Translations under genes and position numbers: made by a program | Assembly (NCBI GenBank): GCA_036676415.1 | Contig: JAKFCX010000005.1 | Span: 19,023 to 83,022, forward strand | Length of the DNA: 64,000 bases | Direction of reading: 5' to 3' | From: JAEZDC01 sp036676415 | GTDB lineage: Bacteria > Bacteroidota > Bacteroidia > Chitinophagales > Chitinophagaceae | Shown here: piece after piece, positions 1-8,789 of the stretch | How the letters are laid out: the number at the start of each line of letters is the position of its first letter | How positions within the stretch are numbered: the first letter of the stretch is position 1 | Notes under the pieces: model-generated | Databases searched by the model: none | What the model was told of the DNA's origin: nothing | Seen by the model: only the letters and a program-made list of their open reading frames with translations

Positions 1-235
1 TACCGATCAGTTTGGGTACAGGTAAATTTCCACCAAAGCTGTTTGGTATAGTTACCGGCATTTCTGACTTATAAGAATTCGTAACAGAATCAAGAACTTC
101 CTTAAAATCTCTTTGTGTTAGCGGCATCAGTTTAATAGATCCTTCTGTTTTCTTCCACAGTTCTATATTAAACCTTTGCTGAGCGAATAATGTACCTGAC
201 ATGACAAGTAAGGTGAATAATAGCAGCCATTTCAT
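1..235 (-). CDS. Secreted protein, N-terminal fragment (cut by left window edge)
   Basis: The minus strand is open from an ATG at 233-235 to the window edge, giving 78 residues with no stop. The protein starts with a clear Sec signal peptide (MKWLLLFTLLVMSGTLFA, then QQRF), so it is exported to the periplasm or cell surface. The remaining visible part (ELWKKTEGSIKLMPLT...) matches no family I recognise. The C-terminus lies outside the window, so no function can be given. A terminator of the next minus-strand gene lies just upstream, so this gene probably has its own promoter in 236-320. Confidence 0.7.
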   Translation of the reverse strand, partial: MKWLLLFTLLVMSGTLFAQQRFNIELWKKTEGSIKLMPLTQRDFKEVLDSVTNSYKSEMPVTIPNSFGGNLPVPKLIG

Positions 236-324
236 GTTTGAAAAATACAGAATTTTCATGAAGGAAGGAATCGCTGCAGATTTATATTCGCTAGATTCTT
301 ATTCTGCTGGTGACAAAATAAAAA

Positions 325-349
325 ATCCCATCAACAAAATTGATGGGAT
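325..349 (-). terminator. Intrinsic terminator after the 396-983 gene
   Basis: Perfect 10-bp inverted repeat (ATCCCATCAA / TTGATGGGAT) with a 5-nt loop. Read on the minus strand it is followed by a T-rich run, as expected for a rho-independent terminator of the minus-strand gene ending at 396. Confidence 0.8.
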
Positions 350-395
350 ATTATTAAAAGTTGTTGAGATGATTACTTCGTTCCTCGCAATGACG

Positions 396-983
396 TTATT
401 TCAATGGAGCTGCAAACCCGATAGAATATGAAAAATGATTAGCAGACTGGTTTGTCACCCTCATTTTATACAATCCCTGGGTAAACAAGAAAGCCTCACG
501 CTTACCAAGGTTTACCTGGAAACCCATTCCAACAGGAATATGAGCAGCAAAATGACTGCCTTTATACATAGAAGCACCAACACCTGCAACAGCATAAGGA
601 ACCAATGTATACTTATCAGTTAAGAGCTTCAGGTTAACAGCAGCATCTAATTCAACCAATAATGCATCGTTAGAAGACATAGGTTTGTTAGGGAAAGGAT
701 ATTTTACAAAGCTTCCAGCTAATGTTCCTGAAAAATCAACGTGGTTAGTGATTCCCTGTAAGTATTGAATGCTCAGGCCATAAGACATTTCACTGAATTG
801 AGCCCAGTTCTTATCTTTTAATACACCAGCCAATGAATGATTCTGTAGACGCTGGGCAGTGGTAAAATCGTTTAATACAAAATTCACTGCCAGTACCGGA
901 GCTTTCTTTTCATCTTTATTCTGCGCAAAAGAAGCAGTGGCTATAAGGCAAAAGGCTATAAACAGTAAAGTGCATTGTTTCAT
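396..983 (-). CDS. Putative outer-membrane beta-barrel-like protein
   Basis: A 195-residue protein with a typical signal peptide (MKQCTLLFIAFCLIATASFA, then QNKDEKK). The mature part alternates polar and hydrophobic residues, with aromatic and glycine-rich stretches (VPYAVAGVGASMYKG, FSYSIGFAAPLK). This resembles the small OmpA-like/porin-like 8-strand barrels common in Bacteroidota, but no diagnostic motif is visible, so the fold is an inference. It is a single gene with its own terminator at 325-349 and is separated from rlpA by 77 bp. Substrate and role are unknown. Confidence is high that it is a gene and moderate that it is an outer-membrane protein. Confidence 0.75.
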   Translation of the reverse strand: MKQCTLLFIAFCLIATASFAQNKDEKKAPVLAVNFVLNDFTTAQRLQNHSLAGVLKDKNWAQFSEMSYGLSIQYLQGITNHVDFSGTLAGSFVKYPFPNKPMSSNDALLVELDAAVNLKLLTDKYTLVPYAVAGVGASMYKGSHFAAHIPVGMGFQVNLGKREAFLFTQGLYKMRVTNQSANHFSYSIGFAAPLK

Positions 984-1060
984 AAAGCAGATTTTGGTAG
1001 GACAAATTTAACTGGCTGAACGAATAATAAAAAAATAATAACTCACCAGTTTTCACCATT

Positions 1061-1456
1061 CTACTTTTTGGTACCCTTCGGCACCTTGATCAACCGAACT
1101 TTTGTAAGTCCGCTTTTCATGAAGCCAAGCGTTTTTGCAGCAGAGCGACTCAAATCAATTACACGTCCCTTTCCTGCCATTCTCCTTGCCATTCGATCAT
1201 TGATACGAACAACTACAGAACGGCCATTCCTGAGATTGGTAACCCTTACCCATGTATTGAGTTTATAAAAATTGCTGGCTCCTGTGAGTTTGCTGTGAAG
1301 ATACATTTCACCTGTAGCAGTCTTTGAGCTATCAAAATAAGGACTGTAGTAACTAGCTATACCGTATAAAGTATCGAGGTCCTGACCCAAAGTGTCTTTT
1401 TGGGCAAAAGTTGAACTGCTCGAAATAATAAACACCAGAAGGAGGATTCTTTTCAT
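1061..1456 (-). CDS. RlpA-like septal ring lytic transglycosylase family protein
   Basis: A 131-residue secreted protein with signal peptide (MKRILLLVFIISSSSTFA, then QKDT). Residues about 30-125 form an RlpA-like double-psi beta-barrel: the YGIASYYSPYF start, the TATGE segment, WVRVTNLRNGRSVVVRINDR and the VIDLSRSAAKTLGF segment are all characteristic. In characterised RlpA this domain acts on denuded peptidoglycan glycans during septation. This protein has no SPOR domain, so it is the short single-domain type. It is divergent from the dipeptidase at 1500; both act on the cell wall by family, which is a contextual link only. Confidence 0.85.
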   Translation of the reverse strand: MKRILLLVFIISSSSTFAQKDTLGQDLDTLYGIASYYSPYFDSSKTATGEMYLHSKLTGASNFYKLNTWVRVTNLRNGRSVVVRINDRMARRMAGKGRVIDLSRSAAKTLGFMKSGLTKVRLIKVPKGTKK

Positions 1457-1499
1457 ACAAATTCATTTTTGTAATTTGAGCACCTTCCATCCAAAGGTC

Positions 1500-2222
1500 A
1501 TGAAACAAAATCAGCTGAATCTCTTCACACTTACCGCTCTCATCATTACGCTGCAAAGTTGTGGCTTAACCGGCAATAATACTTCAAACCAGCACCACGG
1601 ACTCCATATTATCGATGATTATAAATCATACTCTGCTGAAATTCAGTTGGATAGCAATAATAAAATGGTATACTTAACAAACTATTTGCAGCCATTTGTC
1701 GTGAATTGGAAGTATTCCACCACCGATAACTTTACCAAACAGGTTCTATATCAAAATCCTGAAGCTTTTTTACGCTTACCTGCTGCTAAAGCATTACAAT
1801 TAGTCAGTAACGAATTACGTACAAAGAATATTGGCATTAGTATATATGATGCTTACAGGCCTTACAGCGTTACTCAGAAAATGTGGGAAATAGTGCCAGA
1901 TGAAAGATATGCGGCCAACCCGGCGAAAGGAAGTGGCCATAACCGTGGAATTGCTGTTGACCTTACGCTAATCGATCTTTCAACCGGGAAAGAGTTGTCG
2001 ATGCCTACATATTATGATGATTTTTCAGAAAGCGCACATCATGATTATATGAAGTTAGAAGCTGCAATTATTGCGAACCGTAATTTACTACGATCTGTAA
2101 TGGAAAAGCATGGATTTAAAGCCCTTGAAACAGAATGGTGGCATTACTACTGGAGCGATGGAAAAACGTATTCACTTATGAACTTCGATTTTGACCAGTT
2201 AAGGAAACTAACAAGAAGATAA
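1500..2222 (+). CDS. D-alanyl-D-alanine dipeptidase, VanX/DdpX type (peptidase M15D), lipoprotein
   Basis: A 240-residue zinc dipeptidase expected to cleave D-Ala-D-Ala in the periplasm, recycling it or lowering its pool. The M15D zinc site is complete: S145-x-H147-x-x-G-x-A-x-D154 (SGHNRGIAVD) and E212-W-W-H215 (EWWH). The R in DAYRPYS is the usual substrate-positioning arginine. A lipobox (LQSCG) near residue 20 predicts membrane anchoring. The start at 1500 is chosen because it gives a clean signal peptide (MKQNQLNLFTLTALIITLQSC); a longer in-frame ORF from 1392 would overlap rlpA. No vancomycin-resistance genes are nearby, so a peptidoglycan turnover role is more likely than resistance. 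Confidence 0.9.
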   Translation: MKQNQLNLFTLTALIITLQSCGLTGNNTSNQHHGLHIIDDYKSYSAEIQLDSNNKMVYLTNYLQPFVVNWKYSTTDNFTKQVLYQNPEAFLRLPAAKALQLVSNELRTKNIGISIYDAYRPYSVTQKMWEIVPDERYAANPAKGSGHNRGIAVDLTLIDLSTGKELSMPTYYDDFSESAHHDYMKLEAAIIANRNLLRSVMEKHGFKALETEWWHYYWSDGKTYSLMNFDFDQLRKLTRR

Positions 2223-2243
2223 TCGGGAGAACCTGTTCAGCAT

Positions 2244-2543
2244 TTATTCAACAGGCATCACTCCTATCACAGCATCAAGATTGATCATTCCATACACATG
2301 AGGGAAGTCTTCGTTTATTGATGGAGCTAACTCAAACTTCAGTTCATTCTCCAATTTATCTGAGTCAATCACCAGTTTTATCAGGTTTGTTTTTCCTGAA
2401 AAATACCGTTGAAGTACTCCATTCACCTGTTGATCGGTGCTGCAATGGATAAATCCTTCTTCTTTTAATGATGGCGCTTCGTAAAAGCCATCAATATTTG
2501 CCTGGTTCCACTCCGACTGTGTGGTTATATGGTATATGATCAT
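2244..2543 (-). CDS. DUF952 family protein
   Basis: A 99-residue cytoplasmic protein with the DUF952 pattern: the MIIYHITTQSEW start, the GFIHCST segment, LVIDSDKLENELKFE and FPHVYGMINLDAVIGV. The family is widespread but has no established biochemical function; its fold is related to ADP-ribosyltransferase-like proteins. It is the last gene of the aro operon, and its start overlaps the aroC stop by 4 bp (ATGA at 2540-2543), which implies translational coupling. Coupling to aroC need not mean a role in aromatic synthesis. Confidence 0.85.
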   Translation of the reverse strand: MIIYHITTQSEWNQANIDGFYEAPSLKEEGFIHCSTDQQVNGVLQRYFSGKTNLIKLVIDSDKLENELKFELAPSINEDFPHVYGMINLDAVIGVMPVE

Positions 2544-3535
2544 TTCAGCACACGTTTAATTTTTTGTTCCAACATCATCAAGTCTGTAAGTACAATAGCA
2601 GTTACTGCTTCAATAATAACCGGAACTCGCAAGGCAATACAAAGATCGTGACGGCCTTTTACAGAGAAAGATTCAACATTCCCCGTGGCTTTATTTAAAC
2701 TCTCCTGCAGTTTTGGAGTTGAAGACGTAGGCTTTATCGCAACACGGAAAACCAGTTCGTTTCCATTGGTGATTCCACCAACCACACCACCTGCATGGTT
2801 TGTTTTTGTTCTTCCATTTTTATCAACAATAGCATCATTATGTTCACTGCCGAACATTTTTGCTGCAGCGAAACCAACTCCGAATTCAATTCCTTTCACA
2901 GCAGGGATGGCAAAAACAATATGTGATATCATCGATTCAACTGAATCAAAAAACGGTTCTCCTAAACCAATTGACAAACCTGAAACTTTACATTCTACAA
3001 TTCCACCAACAGAATCTTTTGCATCAATCGCTTTCTGCAAGCCTTTTTCCAAATCAGGTTCACCTGCAATTTCTAGTATGTCAGCTTTGATACTTATTTT
3101 ATTTAAAAGCTTTTTAGCGATCACTCCTGCTGCAACCAAACCAACAGTGAGCCTTCCACTAAAATGTCCGCTTCCACGATAATCTTCAAAACCTCCAAAT
3201 TTTTCATTGGCAACAAAATCTGCATGGCCCGGTCTTGGAAAATCTCTCAGCTTCTCATAATCTCCTGAACGAACATTGTTGTTCTCAAACAGAATTGTAA
3301 TGGGTGCTCCGGTGGTAATGTTATTAAAGATGCCGGTTTTAAATAGTGGAACGTCTTCTTCTTTTCTTGGCGTGGATCCTTTTTGAATCCCACCTTTTCT
3401 TCTTTCAATATCTTCTGAAAAATCCTGTTCGTTTAATTGCAAACCAGCCGGGCAACCATCAATGGTTACACCTGTACAATCACCATGTGATTCACCAAAT
3501 ATGTGTAAGCGGAAAATTCTGCCAAATGCGTTCAA
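2540..3535 (-). CDS. aroC: Chorismate synthase
   Basis: Converts 5-enolpyruvylshikimate-3-phosphate to chorismate, the last common step of aromatic amino acid synthesis, using reduced FMN. The family signatures are present: the FGESHG start (residues about 13-18), ERRKGG, the FPRPGHAD region, DYRGSGHFSGRLT and the C-terminal GRHDLCIALRVPVIIEAV. At 331 residues it is somewhat shorter than enterobacterial AroC and carries the HFSGRLT variant of the RSSARET segment, known from one subgroup of the family. It overlaps aroA and the DUF952 gene by 4 bp each, so the three are translationally coupled. Confidence 0.96.
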   Translation of the reverse strand: MNAFGRIFRLHIFGESHGDCTGVTIDGCPAGLQLNEQDFSEDIERRKGGIQKGSTPRKEEDVPLFKTGIFNNITTGAPITILFENNNVRSGDYEKLRDFPRPGHADFVANEKFGGFEDYRGSGHFSGRLTVGLVAAGVIAKKLLNKISIKADILEIAGEPDLEKGLQKAIDAKDSVGGIVECKVSGLSIGLGEPFFDSVESMISHIVFAIPAVKGIEFGVGFAAAKMFGSEHNDAIVDKNGRTKTNHAGGVVGGITNGNELVFRVAIKPTSSTPKLQESLNKATGNVESFSVKGRHDLCIALRVPVIIEAVTAIVLTDLMMLEQKIKRVLK

Positions 3536-4842
3536 AGTCTGAAAGTATTATCGGTGGTAAATGGCTTTAAAGATATGGCAGCATTCAATGATTTCAAATG
3601 ATCCCAGAAATCAGGATAAGATTTTTTTATGGCATCTGCATTCCTGATCTGAACTTCGTTATCTGCATTAAGACAGGCAACAGCACATGCCATTGCAATT
3701 CGATGATCATGATGAGAATCAAGTAGCGCATCATTAATGATCACTTTTTCATTGCCATGGATCAGCATTTCATCATCATTCAATTCAATAACTGTATTCA
3801 GTTTTTTGAATTCCTGCTGTAAGGTCATTCCCCTGTCACTTTCTTTGTGTTTCAATCTCGTTAGCCCATATATTTTTGATATACCCTTACAATGAGCTGC
3901 CAATGCAACTAATGGAGGGAAAAGATCAGGACAATCTGTTGCATCGAATTCAAATGGACGAAGGTACTTTTTCTTTACATCAATACCAGCATCGCCAATA
4001 GTAATATCTGCTCCGGCATCCGACAAACATTCCAGTATTTTTTTATCAGCCTGAGTTGAAGTATTAAGCAAGCCCTGAACTTTTACATTTCCTGCAATCG
4101 CCGCTGCAACAAATAAGAAAGCAGCACCACTCCAATCACCTTCAATTGTATAATTGATGGTTGGCAGTTGGTCGTTGGTGGTTGAACTATCGAAATGAAA
4201 TTCCTGGTAATTTCTGTTATGGGGAACTTTCAGGCCAAAGTCTTTCAACACCTGTAAAGTAAGATCAATGTAAGGTTTACTTTTGAGGTCAGATACTTTT
4301 AACGTTACATCTTTTGCATCTGCAGCAGCATAAGCCATCAATAATCCAGTAAGAAACTGGGAACTTAAAGAACCATCCACTTCAATATTTTTAGACTGTA
4401 GTGGCCCTTTGAGGTATAAAGGTAATTTGCCACCATTCGACTTCACCTGGACTCCAAGTTCAGGTAATATCTCTTCAAAAAAATTCATTGGACGAAACAA
4501 TAGACTTCCTTCACCTGTTATATGAATTTCCGTATTGCTTAGTGCAGCAATTGAAGTAAACATTCTTACACACAATCCACTTTCGCCACAGTTTATTTGA
4601 TTTGAAACAGGATTAAACCCATTACTGTTGATGATTAGCTGATTATTAGCTACAGCTACAACTGCTCCCAACTGTTGAATAACATCTAATGCAGCTTTAT
4701 CGTCGTTTGAATAGCCTGGATTATGGATGATCGTTTGTCCCTTACGTATCAATGCTGCAGCCAAGACTCTTTGCATCAAACTTTTTGATGCAGGTGCTGT
4801 GATTGTTCCTGAAATGCAGGATGGTTTAACAGATACGATCAT
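3532..4842 (-). CDS. aroA: 3-phosphoshikimate 1-carboxyvinyltransferase (EPSP synthase)
   Basis: A 436-residue cytoplasmic enzyme that joins phosphoenolpyruvate to shikimate-3-phosphate. Visible signatures are PASKSLMQRVLAAALI near the N-terminus (substrate lysine and serine), NCGESGLCVRMF (in place of the usual N-x-G-T-x-x-R motif), DGSLSSQFLTGLL, the DATDCPDLFPPLVALAA segment and the RLKHKESDR and HHDHRIAMA motifs. The full two-domain inside-out alpha/beta barrel length is present. It overlaps aroB by one base at 4842 and aroC by 4 bp, so it sits in the middle of a tight aroB-aroA-aroC operon. Confidence 0.95.
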   Translation of the reverse strand: MIVSVKPSCISGTITAPASKSLMQRVLAAALIRKGQTIIHNPGYSNDDKAALDVIQQLGAVVAVANNQLIINSNGFNPVSNQINCGESGLCVRMFTSIAALSNTEIHITGEGSLLFRPMNFFEEILPELGVQVKSNGGKLPLYLKGPLQSKNIEVDGSLSSQFLTGLLMAYAAADAKDVTLKVSDLKSKPYIDLTLQVLKDFGLKVPHNRNYQEFHFDSSTTNDQLPTINYTIEGDWSGAAFLFVAAAIAGNVKVQGLLNTSTQADKKILECLSDAGADITIGDAGIDVKKKYLRPFEFDATDCPDLFPPLVALAAHCKGISKIYGLTRLKHKESDRGMTLQQEFKKLNTVIELNDDEMLIHGNEKVIINDALLDSHHDHRIAMACAVACLNADNEVQIRNADAIKKSYPDFWDHLKSLNAAISLKPFTTDNTFRL

Positions 4843-5861
4843 CAGGTTCCTGAAATGATTTTTTCCAGTTGATTTAGTGGCAATTGTTTTATGGTTCCTT
4901 TGCCAATTCTTTCAAGTAATATAAAACTTATCTGGCTTCTTTCTCTTTTCTTATCCAGCTTCAGCACTTCGAAAACTTTCTTGTTATCAAAGGCGGCAAA
5001 TGTTGGCAGTTCATATTGTTCAAGCAGATCAATTACACTATTTGCTTGTTTAAAGCCGTACAATTGTTCGGATATTTTAGCAGCATAAGTCATTCCGATG
5101 CTGATGGCCTGACCGTGACTTAATTCGTATTGATTTTCTAAAGCATGGCCTAATGTATGTCCAAAGTTCAGCAGCTTTCTTTCACCCTGTTCAAATTCAT
5201 CTCTTTGAATAACCTTGATTTTTAAGATGGCATTTCTCCTGACGAGTTCAGCAAATGATTTCTTTTTCTTCTGATAAACTTCAATAGAATTCACTTTCAA
5301 CTCACGAAACATGGTTGCATCTTTAATACAGGCATGTTTAATGATCTCTGCAAAGCCATTTCGCCATTCATTTATTGGAAGAGAACTTAGAAAATTGTGA
5401 TCGTGAAGAATAAACTGTGGTTGACAAATCGTTCCTACCAGGTTCTTATAAACACCAACATCAACTCCGTTTTTCCCGCCAATACTGGCATCGACCATTG
5501 CAAGAACTGTAGTAGGTACAAATCCAAAAGGAATTCCCCTCATGAATATAGAAGCGACATAACCTGTAAGATCAGTGATGACACCACCACCAACACCAAT
5601 GAGCACTGTTTTTCGATCAGCTTTCAGTTCTATTAGCTGGTCGATGATGGTGTCTGCTGTTAGCTGTACTTTATATTCTTCGCCAGGCTTTAGTACAATG
5701 GTGTTCCAGTTTTTGAATTTACCTGAGTGTGCATTGAAAACATTTTCATCTGTGATGATGACAGCTGTTTTCTGGTCAACAATATTCTTTAGCTGGCTGA
5801 TCTTACTGTCAAAGTAAAATGCAGTTGATGAGGATGAGAATTTATAGGTCTGTTTGGTCAT
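4842..5861 (-). CDS. aroB: 3-dehydroquinate synthase
   Basis: A 339-residue NAD- and metal-dependent enzyme that cyclises DAHP to 3-dehydroquinate. The GGGVITDLTGYVASIFMRG nucleotide-binding stretch, the PTTVLAMVDASIGGKNGVD block and the zinc-ligand segments (RNGFAEIIKH and NFGHTLGHALE) are all intact. It is the first gene of the coupled aroB-aroA-aroC-DUF952 run. The DAHP synthase gene lies 107 bp upstream on the same strand; the gap contains short direct repeats and one copy of a dispersed repeat, so the two could be transcribed together or apart. Confidence 0.95.
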   Translation of the reverse strand: MTKQTYKFSSSSTAFYFDSKISQLKNIVDQKTAVIITDENVFNAHSGKFKNWNTIVLKPGEEYKVQLTADTIIDQLIELKADRKTVLIGVGGGVITDLTGYVASIFMRGIPFGFVPTTVLAMVDASIGGKNGVDVGVYKNLVGTICQPQFILHDHNFLSSLPINEWRNGFAEIIKHACIKDATMFRELKVNSIEVYQKKKKSFAELVRRNAILKIKVIQRDEFEQGERKLLNFGHTLGHALENQYELSHGQAISIGMTYAAKISEQLYGFKQANSVIDLLEQYELPTFAAFDNKKVFEVLKLDKKRERSQISFILLERIGKGTIKQLPLNQLEKIISGT

Positions 5862-5869
5862 TTATTTTA

Positions 5870-5936
5870 TGCAAAGATGCAAAGTAAGAAAAGATGCAAA
5901 GAATACGTCTGTACAAGAGTGCGACGCAAGGAACGA
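5870..5936. repeat. gatgcaaag direct repeats plus a dispersed GAGTGCGACGCAA repeat copy
   Basis: The aroB/DAHPS gap contains ATGCAAAG-type units three times between 5870 and 5902, followed at 5912-5930 by GTACAAGAGTGCGACGCAA and then GGAACGAAG. The 19-mer recurs exactly at 50957-50975, with related copies at 11421-11440, 22465-22519 and 47074-47110. All copies lie in gaps between genes. The role is unknown. Confidence 0.75.
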
Positions 5937-5968
5937 AGCCATGAAATACTGCCGCCGGCGAAATAAAA

Positions 5969-7036
5969 TCAATCGTTCATAACCTTCGTCTGGTGATTAA
6001 TGCTTTCCATGTGAACTGCATCAAAATATTTTACAATGAATTCACGGCTTAGCCTGAGTTGTTCTCCTTTTGCCAAAGCTCTTTCCAGGATATCATTCCA
6101 ACGTTTTGTTTGTAAAACAGTAACGCCATTATCTTTCTTGTACACTCCTATTTTATCAGCGAGTTTCATCCTTTGTCCGAGTAATTGCAGCAGTTCATCA
6201 TCTACCTGGTCTATCTGTTCTCTTAATTTTTCCAGTGCTGATAAAAATTCAGTTTCATCAGTCGATTCTACTCTCCATTGTATCTTATCGAGCAATTCAC
6301 CTAATACTTCAGGTGTGATCTGTTGCATGGCATCGCTCCAGGCATTATCCGGATCGATGTGAGATTCGATCATCAATCCGTTGTAACCCAGATCAACACT
6401 TTTCTGAGCAATATCAAGCAGTATATCTCTTCGTCCGCTGATATGTGAAGGATCACAAATCAGCAACATATCAGGATTTCTTCGTTTCATCTCAATGGCT
6501 AAATGCCACATTGGTGCATTGCGATACTCTGTATTGCCATACGAACTGAAGCCACGATGTACCAAACCAATCTGGTTGATGCCGGCTTTTGAAACACGTT
6601 CCACTGCACCTGTCCAGAGATCAAGATCAGGATTGATTGGATTCTTGATCAGCACAGGAACATCAACACCTTTCAATGCATCAGCAACTTCCTGAACACT
6701 GAAAGGGTTTACTGTTGTTCTTGCACCGATCCAGAGTACATCTACTTCATGCTCCAATGCATCTTCAACCTGTTTAGCAGTTGCAACCTCGACAGTCGTA
6801 GGTAAACCAGTAAGTTTTTTTGCCTGCAGTAACCATGGTAAACCTTTTACACCAACACCTTCAAAACTACCGGGTCGAGTTCGTGGTTTCCAGATACCAG
6901 CCCTGAGCAAATCAATCTTACCTGTAGCAGCCAACCGTTGAGCTGTTTCTATCACCTGCTCCTCCGTTTCGGCACTACAAGGACCAGCAATGATCAATGG
7001 TCTTTTGTTCCAGGCCTTTTGTATTCCTTCTTTCAA
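5969..7036 (-). CDS. Bifunctional 3-deoxy-7-phosphoheptulonate synthase / chorismate mutase
   Basis: A 355-residue fusion. Residues about 1-250 are a class I-beta (KDO8PS-like) DAHP synthase condensing PEP and erythrose-4-phosphate: IAGPCSAE, RAGIWKPRTRPGSFEGVG, WIGARTTVNPF, KNPINPDLDLW, CDPSHISGRR and IESHIDP. Residues about 265-345 are an AroQ-type chorismate mutase (LREQIDQVDDELLQLLGQRMKLADKIGVYKK...). The fusion joins the entry step of the shikimate path to the prephenate branch and allows feedback control. No in-frame ATG lies near the N-terminus: the first usable codon is TTG at 7034-7036, and an in-frame stop occurs about 30 bp further up. It lies 30 bp after the helicase gene, possibly co-transcribed. 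Confidence 0.93.
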   Translation of the reverse strand: MKEGIQKAWNKRPLIIAGPCSAETEEQVIETAQRLAATGKIDLLRAGIWKPRTRPGSFEGVGVKGLPWLLQAKKLTGLPTTVEVATAKQVEDALEHEVDVLWIGARTTVNPFSVQEVADALKGVDVPVLIKNPINPDLDLWTGAVERVSKAGINQIGLVHRGFSSYGNTEYRNAPMWHLAIEMKRRNPDMLLICDPSHISGRRDILLDIAQKSVDLGYNGLMIESHIDPDNAWSDAMQQITPEVLGELLDKIQWRVESTDETEFLSALEKLREQIDQVDDELLQLLGQRMKLADKIGVYKKDNGVTVLQTKRWNDILERALAKGEQLRLSREFIVKYFDAVHMESINHQTKVMND

Positions 7037-7066
7037 CTCAGATGTTGAATATGTTATAAGATTTTA

Positions 7067-8761
7067 TTACCTGCTGTTAGCATCATTCATCCTGATCTTA
7101 CGGCCTTTGAAATTCTTTCCGTCGATCGATTTGATCATTTGCTTGGCAGCTTTTGCATCAATCTCTATCCAGCTGTTCATTTCCTTCATATCAATTCGGC
7201 CGAGTACTTCTTTTTTAAGATCACTCATATCTAAGATGAACTGGAGGAAACTTGCTTTATAAAAACCATCTTTCGTTCCAAGATTCACAAACAATCGTGC
7301 TAAATTTCCATCGGATTGACGAACACGATCACCTCCACCTCGTTCAAACTTCTCTCCCCTGTCACTTCTGCCATCTCTTCTTCTATCCTGGTCTCTTCCA
7401 CCACTAACAACATCTCTCCTTTCTCTTTTCTGCTCTCTAACATTAAGATCACCGGAGTTTTCGTAGTATTTCAGGAACCTGTCGAATTCCAATGCAGCTA
7501 CTCTTTGCAACACTTCATCCTTAGTTACATCAGCGAATTTTTCCTGTAACATTGGTAAATAAGTTTCATAATCGCCATGGGAAATATCTGCCTGTAATAA
7601 TTTGTCCATGAAATAAAAGAACTGCTTACGGCAAACATCTTTTCCGCTTGGGATTTCAAGTTTATGAAATGGTTGCTGCACCATTTTCTCGATCGTCCTC
7701 AGCTTGTAAGTTTCTCTGGCATGTACAAGACTCATACAAATACCAGTGCTGCCGGCTCTACCTGTTCTTCCACTACGGTGAGTATATACTTCAACGTCGT
7801 CAGGTAATTCATAATTGATAACATGGGTGATCTCTTTTACGTCAATACCTCTTGCAGCTACATCGGTAGCAATCAGGAGTTGAAGAGACCTGTCACGAAA
7901 AGCTGCCATTACTTTATCACGCTGACCTTGTGTGAGGTCTCCATGTAATGCATCGATATCGTAACCTTCACGTGTAAGTTTCTCTGAAATATCTTGGGCA
8001 TCTAATTTGGTTCTTGTAAAGATGATACCATAAATACCGGGGTTGAAGTCTATCAAACGTTTCAATGCCTCATACCTATGTTGAGCCTGTATAATAAAAT
8101 ACTGGTGATCGATACTTTTGCTACCGGTGTTTGCTTTACCAACAGTTACTTCAAAAGGAGAATCCATATACTTTTTGCTCACTCTCCTGATTTCGGCTGG
8201 CATTGTTGCACTGAACAACCATGTAGCCTCACGGTTTGGTGTATTCTGAAGGATGAATTCAATGTCTTCCTGGAAACCCATGTTCAGCATTTCATCAGCT
8301 TCATCCAGTACTACGTATTTTATTTGTTCCAGGTTGATTGCTTTACGTTCGATCAGGTCGATTAATCTTCCTGGAGTAGCTACAACAATCTGGACACCTC
8401 TCCTGATATCCCTGATCTGCATGCTGATGGAAGTTCCACCATATACAGCCACTACCTGCATACCAGTCATGAACTTCTTGAACTTTTCAATATCTGCAAC
8501 GATCTGCATACATAATTCACGTGTGGGGCAGATCACCAAAGCTTGTGGAAATTTCTGTTTTGTATCCATCAACTGCAGCAAAGGCAATCCAAATGCTGCT
8601 GTCTTTCCTGTTCCTGTTTGGGCCAGCCCTACAAAGTCTTTTGTTCCACTCAAAAGAACAGGAATAGCTTTTTCCTGGATTGGACTTGGGTTAACAAAAC
8701 CCAGAGCATCGGTAGCCTTTACCAATTTCTCGTCCAATCCTAATTCACTAAATGTTGTCAT
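7067..8761 (-). CDS. DEAD-box RNA helicase with DbpA-like RNA-binding domain
   Basis: A 564-residue ATP-dependent RNA helicase, likely acting in ribosome assembly or RNA turnover. The order is: Q motif (FVNPSPIQ, about 23-30), Walker A (AQTGTGKT, about 47-54), GG and PTREL motifs, DEAD (about 152-155), SAT, then the second RecA domain with ARGIDV and HRSGRTGRAG (about 325-335). A basic, low-complexity Arg/Gly/Asp linker (about 440-490) leads to a C-terminal DbpA/CsdA-type RNA-binding fold (LARLFVNLGTKDGFYKASFLQFILD...). In DbpA this fold binds 23S rRNA hairpin 92; whether the target is the same here is not known. A TACCTTTG promoter octamer lies 20 bp upstream. Confidence 0.93.
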   Translation of the reverse strand: MTTFSELGLDEKLVKATDALGFVNPSPIQEKAIPVLLSGTKDFVGLAQTGTGKTAAFGLPLLQLMDTKQKFPQALVICPTRELCMQIVADIEKFKKFMTGMQVVAVYGGTSISMQIRDIRRGVQIVVATPGRLIDLIERKAINLEQIKYVVLDEADEMLNMGFQEDIEFILQNTPNREATWLFSATMPAEIRRVSKKYMDSPFEVTVGKANTGSKSIDHQYFIIQAQHRYEALKRLIDFNPGIYGIIFTRTKLDAQDISEKLTREGYDIDALHGDLTQGQRDKVMAAFRDRSLQLLIATDVAARGIDVKEITHVINYELPDDVEVYTHRSGRTGRAGSTGICMSLVHARETYKLRTIEKMVQQPFHKLEIPSGKDVCRKQFFYFMDKLLQADISHGDYETYLPMLQEKFADVTKDEVLQRVAALEFDRFLKYYENSGDLNVREQKRERRDVVSGGRDQDRRRDGRSDRGEKFERGGGDRVRQSDGNLARLFVNLGTKDGFYKASFLQFILDMSDLKKEVLGRIDMKEMNSWIEIDAKAAKQMIKSIDGKNFKGRKIRMNDANSR

Positions 8762-8781
8762 GTATCCGTTTTAATTTGCGG

Positions 8782-8789
8782 CAAAGGTA
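8782..8789 (-). promoter_or_regulatory. Bacteroidota-type promoter -7 element for the helicase gene
   Basis: TACCTTTG on the minus strand fits the TAnnTTTG consensus of the Bacteroidota primary sigma factor. A TTG at 8809-8807 lies 17 nt upstream and could be the distal element. The helicase ATG is 20 bp downstream. Confidence 0.6.

Noticed and set aside
1500..2222. Vancomycin resistance gene
   Set aside because: The enzyme is VanX-like by family, but vanH, vanA/B and the two-component regulators are absent; the wall-recycling form is more likely.
2685..3182. 165-codon plus-strand ORF
   Set aside because: It is antisense to aroC, whose motifs are complete on the other strand.
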